From assembly GCF_003259225.1 (NCBI RefSeq), contig NZ_QHJF01000033.1, positions 1 through 64,000 on the forward strand: a stretch of 64,000 bases of DNA, given 5' to 3'. A program made the position numbers and the translations under genes. A model generated the notes under the pieces. The model saw nothing but the letters and a program-made list of their open reading frames with translations, made no database searches and had not been told where the DNA came from. Below are positions 8,785-17,562 of the stretch, piece after piece. How positions within the stretch are numbered: position 1 is the first letter of the stretch; every line of letters starts with the position of its first letter. Origin of the DNA: Marinomonas arctica. GTDB lineage: Bacteria > Pseudomonadota > Gammaproteobacteria > Pseudomonadales > Marinomonadaceae.

Positions 8785-9507
8785 TTAGTGAGTATGAAGG
8801 AGTTCGCTATCTAATCGTTGCTGGGTGGCCTGCATCTGCTGCTCACATTGTTTCATCAAACCGACCACGTCGGTCTCTTGCAATCCGGAGGTATCAATGG
8901 GAGGTAACATTTCAACCAGCACCTTGCCATTGTGCCAGCGATTTAAATGCACTTGGTCATGGGTACTGCTACAAACAACAGGAACAATAGGAACACCCGC
9001 TTGGACCGCGGCATGAAAAGCACCGCGTTTGAAAGGCAACCAGCCGCGCCCTCGGCTGCGAGTACCTTCTGGAAACATCCAGATAGACAATCCCGTTTTG
9101 GTCATACTAGAGACAATTTGATCAATGGTGGCAATCGCTTGTCGCCGATTTTCTCGATTGATCAGGAAGTTACCACTGGCCCAGTACAAAATACCGAAAA
9201 AGGGAATCCAACGTAAGCTGGTTTTTCCAACGGTCACCACGCCTTTGGGCACGACCACGGCTAAAGTAAATAAATCAAAGTTGTTCTGATGGTTCGCCAC
9301 ATAGACGGCTTGAGGAATGTTTTTTGCGGACTCCGCCACTCGACCTTCAACCGATAAACCGAACAGAGGGCCCACTTGCGCAAACACTCTACCCAAATAA
9401 TACACACGATTTTTCGACCATAGCGTCAATAGGCAAAACACAATACCAAACAGCGTGACACCTACCACCAACAATAAGAGCAATGTCATCCGTAGCAAAA
9501 GCAACAT
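8785..9507 (-). CDS. plsC: 1-acyl-sn-glycerol-3-phosphate acyltransferase (PlsC-type)
   Basis: This enzyme acylates lysophosphatidate to phosphatidate at the inner membrane in phospholipid synthesis. The catalytic HX4D motif is NHQNNFD (His73, Asp78), and the substrate-binding motif FPEGTRS lies at about 145-151. An N-terminal membrane segment spans about 6-30. At 240 residues it has the usual length. It ends 3 bases from the convergent DUF3482 GTPase gene. Other plsC-like genes may exist elsewhere in the genome, so the symbol is a family-level choice. Confidence 0.88.
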   Translation of the reverse strand: MLLLLRMTLLLLLVVGVTLFGIVFCLLTLWSKNRVYYLGRVFAQVGPLFGLSVEGRVAESAKNIPQAVYVANHQNNFDLFTLAVVVPKGVVTVGKTSLRWIPFFGILYWASGNFLINRENRRQAIATIDQIVSSMTKTGLSIWMFPEGTRSRGRGWLPFKRGAFHAAVQAGVPIVPVVCSSTHDQVHLNRWHNGKVLVEMLPPIDTSGLQETDVVGLMKQCEQQMQATQQRLDSELLHTH

Positions 9508-9552
9508 ATTGAAATAAACCTCACATTAACAGCGTGTAAGATTGATTAGGAG

Positions 9553-11862
9553 TTAACGCGAGTGAAATGCCTCACGCCATTTATAAAACTCTTCTGCGAC
9601 CAAGGGCTTAGAAAAAAAGTAGCCTTGAATTTTATCACAATGATATTGGTTTAAGAGCGCCACACCCTCCGCATTTTCAGCCCCCTCTGCCGTCACTTGA
9701 AAGCCCAAGCTATGGGACAGTTCAATCGTCGCTTTGGTGATGAACTCATCCCCCTTGTTGGTATCAATGTACTGAATAAAGGCTCGATCAATTTTCACTT
9801 CATTCACTGGCAATTCACGCAAATACGATAACGAAGACTGGCCTGTACCAAAGTCATCAATAGCCAGATGAATACCCATTTCTTGCAACGCTTTTAACAC
9901 ACTAATGACTTTTACCCGGTCTTTCATCACCGCACTTTCGGTGACTTCAAGAGCCAGAGCGCGTTCAGGCAAACCGTACGTTTTTAATGCCTTAGCAACC
10001 GTATCGGGTAACGCTTCGTCTAAAAGATCATGAGCAGATAAGTTGACCGCAACACGAATTTCCTGCCCTTGTGCCCACCATTGACTCAGCTGTGATAATA
10101 CCGTATTCAGTACCCACTTAGTGAGCACCTGTATATTACCGGCATGTTCTAACAAAGAGATGAACTCATCGGGTGGGAGAAAACCCAGTTCGGGATGAAC
10201 CCATCGAATCAGCGCTTCCGCCTCATGACAATCGTTTAACACCATTCCAACCTTAGGCTGGTACACCACAAACAGCTGATTGCTTTCCAGCGCAATAGGC
10301 AAATCTCGAATGATCGTCAGTCTACGGCGATGATCTTCATCCTGACCCACTTTGTAAAACACACAAAGCTCGCTCTCTTCTCGTGCCTTATCAGCCACAA
10401 TATCCAGCCGCCTCATGGCGCTATTCACACTGGCCGTCGCATGCTCAAAAGGCAGCACCGCAATACTAATATCCAATCGAATACTAGAACCTTTTTCCAC
10501 CTCGAACTCATCATATAAAAAACGCTTCAAATCACTGCAATCTTGGCAAGCTATGTCTTTGTTGGAAATCACTAAAAACTTATCCGCACTCATCCGTGCC
10601 AACATTAGGGCGTCTTTTTTCCAGTATTGTTGAAGGCGCTCAGCCATTTTCGACAACAAAACATTGCCAACATCAAAGCCCAGCATATTATTAATTTGCT
10701 TAAACTGGCGAATATTCAGTAACACCAAAGCGCCTGTGTTTTTTGGCAAAGCTTCACTCAAATAGTGTTCAACGGCACTTTGATTAAATAACCCCGTCAG
10801 TTGATCGTGAGATGCCCGATAAGTCAGTTCTTCTTCACGATTAATAATCGATTCTTGCATGACTTTCATGGTGTTGGACAACACCCCAAATTCACCAGAG
10901 ACTGATGGCGCTTCAATACTGTCTTTGCTGGACCCGCGACCAATTTGCGACGCATATTCCACTAACCGTCCAATCGGCTGCGTCATATTTCGAGCCAGCG
11001 CCACACCAAACAACAAAGCCAACGCCAACGCACCCGTAAAAATCAATATAAGCTGACTACGGGTATTATTGTAGCTTTCTAACCATGGTCCATAAGGTAG
11101 ATGAATAATGCCCCATTGTGTTGGAATACCTAAATCCACCCCCAGAGACAAATATTTTTCATCATTAGAGAAAACGGGATACTCAAGAACGCCTTTAATG
11201 TCACCAATACTATTAAAAAGTCTCGCTTTTTCACTGTTTGGCAATGTGGAAGAACCCGCCAGCTTTTCTTCGCCATTGGTCTCATAGACAAAGCTAATAT
11301 CTAGCCCTGTGACGTTTTTTATTTGTTCCGCCAAAGCTTGGTCTAACGAGAAAGCCATGCCCACCCAAGCAATGACATTGGGGGCCCTCACTGGCACTAA
11401 AACCAGCTGATAAGCGCGATTGTCAAAATCGATCATAGTACTGATTGACGCCCCACCAGAACGACGAGCAGACAACACCAGTTCAGAGATGGTATTGCTC
11501 ATATCGACTTCTTGAGTAACGGTAATGACCTCGCCTCGAGGTGAAACCAGCAGCGAAATATCCGCATTAATGCGGGCACCATGATTTTGCAAGACAGATT
11601 GTAGTGTGCCTGTTTCTCGTGTTGCGACAGCTTGTTTAAAACCAAAATCTGACGTTAATATTTCAACGCCTTTGGTCAACTGCTCTGCACGCGCTTCCAG
11701 TAATAAATCAAATACTTTGCGCGAGACATCGATTGAATCCACCCCCTGTCTGTAATTGTCTTTTTTTAACGATGACAGCACAGCCAAAGCCGTGCCCAAC
11801 TGGGCCAGCGCAAGCAGTATTAAAACAAACATGATCAGTCGTGCTTGAAAGCTTTTCAACAC
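9553..11862 (-). CDS. EAL-domain phosphodiesterase with Cache-like sensor, HAMP and degenerate GGDEF
   Basis: This 769-residue inner-membrane signalling protein has a membrane segment (about 8-30), a periplasmic Cache-like sensor (to about 265), a second membrane segment (about 270-290), HAMP, a GGDEF-like domain (about 345-505) and an EAL domain (about 515-765). The GGDEF signature is replaced by SADKF (425-429), so cyclase activity is unlikely. The EAL motifs EALIRW and DDFGTGQSSL are intact, so it should hydrolyse c-di-GMP, perhaps with the dead GGDEF as a GTP-sensing domain. The start is GTG, with AGAGG 7 bases upstream. Confidence 0.9.
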   Translation of the reverse strand: MLKSFQARLIMFVLILLALAQLGTALAVLSSLKKDNYRQGVDSIDVSRKVFDLLLEARAEQLTKGVEILTSDFGFKQAVATRETGTLQSVLQNHGARINADISLLVSPRGEVITVTQEVDMSNTISELVLSARRSGGASISTMIDFDNRAYQLVLVPVRAPNVIAWVGMAFSLDQALAEQIKNVTGLDISFVYETNGEEKLAGSSTLPNSEKARLFNSIGDIKGVLEYPVFSNDEKYLSLGVDLGIPTQWGIIHLPYGPWLESYNNTRSQLILIFTGALALALLFGVALARNMTQPIGRLVEYASQIGRGSSKDSIEAPSVSGEFGVLSNTMKVMQESIINREEELTYRASHDQLTGLFNQSAVEHYLSEALPKNTGALVLLNIRQFKQINNMLGFDVGNVLLSKMAERLQQYWKKDALMLARMSADKFLVISNKDIACQDCSDLKRFLYDEFEVEKGSSIRLDISIAVLPFEHATASVNSAMRRLDIVADKAREESELCVFYKVGQDEDHRRRLTIIRDLPIALESNQLFVVYQPKVGMVLNDCHEAEALIRWVHPELGFLPPDEFISLLEHAGNIQVLTKWVLNTVLSQLSQWWAQGQEIRVAVNLSAHDLLDEALPDTVAKALKTYGLPERALALEVTESAVMKDRVKVISVLKALQEMGIHLAIDDFGTGQSSLSYLRELPVNEVKIDRAFIQYIDTNKGDEFITKATIELSHSLGFQVTAEGAENAEGVALLNQYHCDKIQGYFFSKPLVAEEFYKWREAFHSR

Positions 11863-11993
11863 TCTAAAACCTCTTTGATGCTAATGACCTAGGCTGCTGA
11901 GCATACGCTCAAAAAACACGCATATTTATGGATAATAGGGCTAATTTAAATTGTATGCCATATTCTCACAAACGATCTTGTATTTGCGCAAAT

Positions 11994-12009
11994 AATAACA
12001 TAAGTTATT
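11994..12009. promoter_or_regulatory. Operator-like inverted repeat upstream of psuK
   Basis: AATAAC and GTTATT arms are separated by four bases, 26 bases before the psuK start, and another GTTATT follows closely. This could be the site for the helix-turn-helix carried by PsuK or for another regulator. No good ribosome binding site precedes the ATG. Confidence 0.3.
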
Positions 12010-12034
12010 GTTTTAAACTTTTGTTATTTGCCTT

Positions 12035-13111
12035 ATGAAAGATCAAACATATCGAGTTTATCAAGCCATCAAAGTCGATCCGCTTGCGTCACAACAAGCC
12101 ATTGCAAATCGACTCAATATGAGTCGAGAATCCGTCGCTGGTCATATCATGCAGTTGACTCGACAGGGATATATCTTAGGAAAGGGCTATCTGTTGGCTG
12201 AGCAAAACACGTATGTTGTTTTGGGTGGGGCCAATGTGGACATCAATGGCCATAGTAACAACAGCCTACACTCGCACGATTCAAACCCAGGCACCATTAG
12301 CCAAAGTCCGGGCGGTGTCGGACGTAATATTGCCGAAAATTTGGCACGTTTAGGCGAACACGTACATTTGATCGCCCCCATCGGATTAGATCAGCGTGGC
12401 GATTGGCTTATCGAACAGACCCGTTTGAGCGGTGTGGAAACTCACAACGTCCTACGTCATGAAACGTTACCCACAGGCACCTATCTCGCCATCAATGACA
12501 GCAATGGCACCCTACAAGCCGCTATCGCTGACATGCGCATTATCGACAGCCTAGAAGAACAAAAACTCCGTAGCAAACAAGCTCTTTTACAGAGTGCTCA
12601 TCGTATTATTATCGATGCTAACTTACCCGCTGACATCATTGCTTGGCTCGCCCAACAACCACTATCCGCAGACTTTATCGCAGATGCGGTTTCCACCGCT
12701 AAAGCGCCACGTTTACGGACGATACTGCCAAAGTTAACCCTACTCAAAGCCAATCAAGATGAAGCGAGGGCCATTCTTGATTGCGCAGAAACCCATCCAG
12801 AAACGCTCGCAAAAGCCTTGGTTGATGCTGGGGTGGACGAAGTCTTACTCAGTTTAGGCAAGCAAGGCGTGCTTTATGCAGACAGCAAACACACGATTAG
12901 GCAAGCGTGCTACCCAACTCAAGCCGTTAGCGACACAGGCGCTGGAGACGCATTACTCGCCGGCTACTTAAGCGCTTGCCAACAAAACATGAACCTAAAT
13001 CAATCACTGTCTTTTGCTCTAGCTTGTGCTGCTATGACCCTAGAAAGCCCTCATGCCAATAACCCAGAACTGACTCTTCAAACTGTCACCCAATGGATAG
13101 AAAAACAATGA
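12035..13111 (+). CDS. psuK: Pseudouridine kinase with N-terminal helix-turn-helix (PfkB family)
   Basis: The kinase phosphorylates pseudouridine to pseudouridine 5'-phosphate, which PsuG then cleaves. Residues 1-55 form a winged helix-turn-helix (QQAIANRLNMSRESVAGHIM). Residues 60-355 form a PfkB sugar-kinase domain with the glycine-rich SPGGVGRNIAENLARLG and the catalytic DTGAGDALLAGY. The stop overlaps the start of psuG (ATGA), which fixes the pathway assignment. The DNA-binding fusion suggests self-regulation by substrate. Other PfkB substrates are possible in isolation but unlikely next to psuG. Confidence 0.88.
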   Translation: MKDQTYRVYQAIKVDPLASQQAIANRLNMSRESVAGHIMQLTRQGYILGKGYLLAEQNTYVVLGGANVDINGHSNNSLHSHDSNPGTISQSPGGVGRNIAENLARLGEHVHLIAPIGLDQRGDWLIEQTRLSGVETHNVLRHETLPTGTYLAINDSNGTLQAAIADMRIIDSLEEQKLRSKQALLQSAHRIIIDANLPADIIAWLAQQPLSADFIADAVSTAKAPRLRTILPKLTLLKANQDEARAILDCAETHPETLAKALVDAGVDEVLLSLGKQGVLYADSKHTIRQACYPTQAVSDTGAGDALLAGYLSACQQNMNLNQSLSFALACAAMTLESPHANNPELTLQTVTQWIEKQ

Positions 13112-14013
13112 ATGAATATTTAGATATACACCCAGATGTGGCGGCAGCGCTTGCCGCAGGAAAACCCGTTGTAGCGCTAGAAAGCACTATTATTTCTCAT
13201 GGCATGCCGTGGCCACAGAACGCGGAAACTGCCAAAAAAGTAGAACAAATCATTCGTGATAATGGCGCCGTGCCTGCCACCATCGCCATTATTGATGGCC
13301 GTCTCAAAGCGGGATTAAGCAATAATGAAATAGACACCTTAGCGAAAGCCGGTTTGTCCGTCACCAAGTGCTCACGTCGTGATTTGCCCTATGTCGTGGC
13401 GAAGAAACAACATGGCGCGACAACGGTCGCGGCCACTATGATCATTGCGGCCATGGCTGGCATTAAAGTGTTCGCCACTGGTGGTATTGGTGGTGTTCAT
13501 CGCGGTGCACAGCAAACCTTTGATATTTCTGCAGATTTGCAAGAGCTGGCAAAAACCAATGTTGCCGTTGTCTGTGCTGGTGCAAAATCCATTCTAGATC
13601 TTGCGCTCACTCGTGAATACTTAGAGACTCAAGGCGTGCCCGTATTGGGCTACAAAACAGATACCTTGCCTGCTTTTTACACCCGAGAAAGTGACCAAAC
13701 GGTCGATTATAATATGACCTCAGCGGAGGAGATTGCCCATTTCATTAAGGCAAAATGGGCAATGCAATTACACGGCGGCGCGATTATCGCTAACCCTATT
13801 CCTGAAGAATTTGCTATGGATAAAGCCACTATTGACGCAGCAATTAATCAAGCATTACTAGAAATGGAAGAACAAGGCGTCGCTGGAAAAGAGTCCACAC
13901 CATTCTTGCTAGCACGTGTAGCGCAACTAACCGGCGGTGACAGTTTGGCAAGTAATATTCAGTTGGTGTTTAACAACGCACGTTTAGCGGCCGAAATCGC
14001 CTCCGCACTTTAA
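13108..14013 (+). CDS. psuG: Pseudouridine-5'-phosphate glycosidase
   Basis: This enzyme breaks the C-C glycosidic bond of pseudouridine 5'-phosphate to uracil and ribose 5-phosphate. The conserved ALESTIISHGMPWPQNAETA near the N-terminus, KCSRRDLPYV and the ATGGIGGVHRGA motif are all present, and the length (301 residues) is normal. The start chosen is the ATG overlapping the psuK stop; an in-frame ATG five codons earlier is also possible. No pseudouridine transporter gene is adjacent. Confidence 0.95.
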   Translation: MNEYLDIHPDVAAALAAGKPVVALESTIISHGMPWPQNAETAKKVEQIIRDNGAVPATIAIIDGRLKAGLSNNEIDTLAKAGLSVTKCSRRDLPYVVAKKQHGATTVAATMIIAAMAGIKVFATGGIGGVHRGAQQTFDISADLQELAKTNVAVVCAGAKSILDLALTREYLETQGVPVLGYKTDTLPAFYTRESDQTVDYNMTSAEEIAHFIKAKWAMQLHGGAIIANPIPEEFAMDKATIDAAINQALLEMEEQGVAGKESTPFLLARVAQLTGGDSLASNIQLVFNNARLAAEIASAL

Positions 14014-14060
14014 CCAAACAAACGACATGGCAAACCTACGTTTGTCATGTCTAACTGGCA

Positions 14061-15041
14061 TCAGCTTTGCCAATAATTGTCTTTCCAATAGTCGATTTGA
14101 TCGTCCCCCAGAAAACTCCAAGCAACAAATCGGCTGATTTTTTGACCTTGCGCCATATCAATCGTCTTCACCTGACGAGCACCGACCTGTTTTAAGGTCC
14201 GATAAATCGTCTCTAAATTCGCCTGACGTGCGACTAAAGAGGTAAACCAAAAGCAACGGTCTGCGTATTGCACACTTTCTTCGATCATGCGTGAGACAAA
14301 CCCCGCTTCACCGCCATCACACCACAGTTCTGCAGACGTGCCACCAAAGTTTAACACGGGTTTTGGGGGCGTCATTTTGCCTTTTACACCACGCCATTTA
14401 CGCTGGGATTCATCCACCATAGCCGACTCACTGGTATGAAAAGGAGGGTTGCATAAGGTCAAATCAAAACGGTCTTTTTCTTTCCACACGCCGTCAAACA
14501 GTTTGTCAGCTTGCGTCTGCAGACGCACCACTATCGCGCCTTTTAAACACGCATTGGATTTCACAATTGTGTCGCATGTCGCCACAGCAATAGGGTTAAC
14601 GTCTGAGCCAACAAACTGCCAACCGTATTCTTGGTGACCAATAATGGGATATACGCAGTTAGCGCCCACACCAACATCCAAGACTTTTATCGCTTTTCCT
14701 CGTGGAATCACCCCGTTATTGCTGGCTGCCAGTAGGTCTGCCAGATAATGAATGTAGTCCGCCCGCCCTGGAATAGGTGGACAGAGATAGCCCGGTGGAA
14801 TGTCCCAAAACGCCACACCATAAAAATGACTCAGCAAGGCGCGGTTTAAGGTTTTAACCGCATTGGGATTAGCAAAATCGACGGACTCATTGCCGTATTG
14901 ATTCAGTTGTATGAAGTTTGAAAGTTCCGGACAGGAGTCAGCCAATAACGCAAAGTCATAGCGTGCTCGATGCGGATTGCGAGGATGAAGTTCTAACTTG
15001 TTGGTGCGTTTGCTCTTCGTATTCTTGCTTTTTAAGACCAC
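14061..15041 (-). CDS. rlmF: 23S rRNA (adenine(1618)-N(6))-methyltransferase
   Basis: RlmF (YbiN) methylates A1618 of 23S rRNA using S-adenosylmethionine. Family marks include LHPRNPHRARYDFALL near the N-terminus, the FWDIPPGYLCPPIPGRADYI stretch, a SAM-binding VLDVGVGANCVYPI and the amino-methyltransferase motif NPPFHTS. The start is GTG; an upstream ATG in another frame hits a stop at once. It is convergent with psuG. Confidence 0.93.
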   Translation of the reverse strand: MVLKSKNTKSKRTNKLELHPRNPHRARYDFALLADSCPELSNFIQLNQYGNESVDFANPNAVKTLNRALLSHFYGVAFWDIPPGYLCPPIPGRADYIHYLADLLAASNNGVIPRGKAIKVLDVGVGANCVYPIIGHQEYGWQFVGSDVNPIAVATCDTIVKSNACLKGAIVVRLQTQADKLFDGVWKEKDRFDLTLCNPPFHTSESAMVDESQRKWRGVKGKMTPPKPVLNFGGTSAELWCDGGEAGFVSRMIEESVQYADRCFWFTSLVARQANLETIYRTLKQVGARQVKTIDMAQGQKISRFVAWSFLGDDQIDYWKDNYWQS

Positions 15042-15130
15042 AATAATGCCATTATTTCAAACCAAAATGCGAGTATAACCGAATTCCTTAACTTGGACTA
15101 AATCTGCTGATATGCCATCACTTCAGAATG

Positions 15131-16063
15131 TTACGCCTCAGGATACGGAATTAAACTTTTTGCCACGTCTTCAATGAGTGTTCTAAACCATTCTACAGCA
15201 GGATCTTTCTCAATACTTTTGGGCCAGCTTACAAAGTATTTGGAATCTGGAAAGGCAACAGGTAAAGGTTTCATTGTCAGGTTGAATTGTTCACAGAAGC
15301 GATCGGCCAGCAAACCACTGGTGCTGATCAACAATGATGTTCGCCCAACCGTTTCTAATGCCGACAAAAAATAAGGCGTACGAAAGGCAAAGCGTCGTTC
15401 ATGGGCTCGATCACCTAACACTAGGTCACTCACCGCTCGCCGAGTTCCTCCCATGCTCACCAGCACATGAGGGAAGCTCAGGTATTCATCCAAGCTAATA
15501 CGCTCTTGTTTGGCGAGCGGGTGATTATTCGACATGATGCAACGAAACTTTTCATGCCCTAGCAAAACCTTACGGTATGTATTGGGAATCTCAATGTATT
15601 CGCTGCACAAGACGACATCAACCGAATGCTCCGTTTGACTGATCAAACTGGTTTCCGTAATGGTGGTCGTTTCCAACGAGGCAAATGGCGCTTCTTGGTA
15701 AAAACGTTCTGCTATCGCAGGTACATAAGCTTGTGCTTGATAGTGGGTGGTTTGTAAACGAAACACTCGATTACTGCTTTGAGGCTGAAAATCCGGTGGG
15801 GAGTCGAGTCCGACCATCTGCTCCAAGAGCAGCTTTAGAGGCGCTTCTAGTGCTAATGCTTTTGACGTTGGCACCATGCCTTTTGAGGTACGAAGAAACA
15901 ATGGGTCATTAAAGGCATCACGCAATCGATTCAGTAACCGACTCATGGCGGATTGGCTCAAATACAAACGATTCGCAGCACGTCCAACGTTTCGCTCTTC
16001 TAGTAAATATAGAAGCCCAGTCAAGGATTTGAGGTCCAAATGTTGTAGTGAGTTAGGAATCAT
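15131..16063 (-). CDS. LysR-family transcriptional regulator
   Basis: This 310-residue protein has an N-terminal winged helix-turn-helix (LLEERNVGRAANRLYLSQSA, about 16-35) and a periplasmic-binding-protein-like effector domain (about 95-300). It is divergent from a DMT-family exporter with about 110 bases between the chosen starts, so that exporter is its likely target. The effector is unknown. Confidence 0.9.
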   Translation of the reverse strand: MIPNSLQHLDLKSLTGLLYLLEERNVGRAANRLYLSQSAMSRLLNRLRDAFNDPLFLRTSKGMVPTSKALALEAPLKLLLEQMVGLDSPPDFQPQSSNRVFRLQTTHYQAQAYVPAIAERFYQEAPFASLETTTITETSLISQTEHSVDVVLCSEYIEIPNTYRKVLLGHEKFRCIMSNNHPLAKQERISLDEYLSFPHVLVSMGGTRRAVSDLVLGDRAHERRFAFRTPYFLSALETVGRTSLLISTSGLLADRFCEQFNLTMKPLPVAFPDSKYFVSWPKSIEKDPAVEWFRTLIEDVAKSLIPYPEA

Positions 16064-16172
16064 AAGTAAATCTCGATTTATGCATAATGATTAGAACTAT
16101 TATGCATTGGCTTTAATGCCCAAGGGAAGCCAATATGATCTTTACGATTCTTCTTTCTTAAAGGCCACCACC

Positions 16173-17138
16173 ATGCCCACTGCTAAGCAGACTTTTCTGT
16201 ACGGCCTCTTTTTCAGTTCTGTTACTGTGCTCTTTTGGGGAATGTTACCTATTGCTCTGAAGCTGTCTGGCAGTTTTTCCGATCCGATTACGTTAACTTG
16301 GCTACGCTTTTCAGTGGCAGGTATTATTTTAGGTTTATGGCAATGGCAACGCGGCAAACTGGGAGAATTCAAATTTTTATCTAAAAATGACTGGTTACGG
16401 CTTTTTGCCGCAGGTACATTTTTAATTATTAACTACACCAGTTTTGCCTGGAGCTTAGACTTTTTATTACCAGGCTCGGCACAATTAAGCTTTCAGATTG
16501 CTCCTCTATTCCTCGCGTTGGGTGGATTGTTTTTCCTCAAAGAAAACATAAACTGGCAGCAATGGTTGTGCTTTGCGGCAATAGGATTAGGTATGTTGGT
16601 GTTCTTTCATCCTATTTTCGGACAAGGTGGTCAAGGCTCTATTTGGGTTGGATTCGCCATTGTTCAACTGTCAGCAGCAGCGTGGTCTCTGTATGCGTTG
16701 CTGCAAAAATCTTTATTCAAACGACTCGCGCCGACAAACATTTTATTGGCAATTTATGTTTATGCCTTGCTTGTTATGCTGCCATTTTCATCGCCCAGCG
16801 AACTATTAAACATGTCCGCAGACGATGCCTGGATTGCGGCTTTTTGCTGTCTAAATACGTTGATCGCATACGGCGCATTTGCCCAAGCCATGCGTTACTG
16901 GCAAACCGTACAAGTCAGTGCTTCGATTGCCTTAACACCTGTTATGGCTTTCATACTGACAGAGTTTTGTGTCGCTGTTGGTTGGTGGACCGAGAGTATC
17001 CACTCTTCCCATGCCGACCTATTAAGCTTATTTGGTATGTTGATTGTGATCGTTAGTGCCATTAACGTGCAATTAATCAGCGCAAGAGTACAACGTAAAG
17101 CCGCGTTATTGACAAAGCCTTTGAACGAAGCCATTTAA
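16173..17138 (+). CDS. EamA/DMT-family transporter
   Basis: This is a 321-residue inner-membrane protein with about ten membrane segments in two EamA repeats. I chose the ATG at 16173, which has AAAGG 8 bases upstream. The longer frame from the TTG at 16107 adds 22 residues that do not look membrane-related. It is paired divergently with a LysR gene. The first transporter at 2.5-3.5 kb is a distant paralogue. Substrate unknown. Confidence 0.88.
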   Translation: MPTAKQTFLYGLFFSSVTVLFWGMLPIALKLSGSFSDPITLTWLRFSVAGIILGLWQWQRGKLGEFKFLSKNDWLRLFAAGTFLIINYTSFAWSLDFLLPGSAQLSFQIAPLFLALGGLFFLKENINWQQWLCFAAIGLGMLVFFHPIFGQGGQGSIWVGFAIVQLSAAAWSLYALLQKSLFKRLAPTNILLAIYVYALLVMLPFSSPSELLNMSADDAWIAAFCCLNTLIAYGAFAQAMRYWQTVQVSASIALTPVMAFILTEFCVAVGWWTESIHSSHADLLSLFGMLIVIVSAINVQLISARVQRKAALLTKPLNEAI

Positions 17139-17154
17139 GCGAGTGGCATTGTCC

Positions 17155-17505
17155 TTATAGCCAAAGTGTAAAAGGCACAATAGAAAGGCCCAGAATTAAC
17201 ATTATGGCAATCAAAGTAAAAAAGGCTTCTGCAGGGCTTTGACGCGCATGCTGAAGGTAACCTAACACCCACTGTCCAACCGAAATGGGTCGCATGGTTT
17301 GGGCGCGTGCCATTTGATCTTCTTGTATAAGTGCTAACGCTTTTTCAGCTTGTTCCTTATCCTTGACCCACAACCCAGCCATGGACACTTGCCATCGCCC
17401 TGCAGACGTTTCATAAAAGTCGATATCGTGATCAGCTAATAATTGACGAATATCATCCGCTTCTTCATCTGGAACATATTTCAGCCGAAAAACCAACGTC
17501 GCCAT
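17155..17505 (-). CDS. DUF6164-like small membrane protein
   Basis: This 116-residue protein has an N-terminal soluble domain starting ATLVFRLKYVPDEEADDIRQ (a possible ferredoxin-like fold) and one C-terminal membrane segment (about 93-115). It resembles a small family of uncharacterised gammaproteobacterial proteins. The ATG at 17505 has AAGG 9 bases upstream. Function unknown. Confidence 0.65.
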   Translation of the reverse strand: MATLVFRLKYVPDEEADDIRQLLADHDIDFYETSAGRWQVSMAGLWVKDKEQAEKALALIQEDQMARAQTMRPISVGQWVLGYLQHARQSPAEAFFTLIAIMLILGLSIVPFTLWL

Positions 17506-17562
17506 AGAATACAACCTTACGCATAAAAATGAGCGGTAGAGAGTAAGAGATGCCAGACAATA

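Noticed and set aside
11862-12034. Riboswitch-like leader upstream of psuK
   Set aside because: The stretch is AT-rich with only one short inverted repeat and no recognised aptamer or terminator fold.
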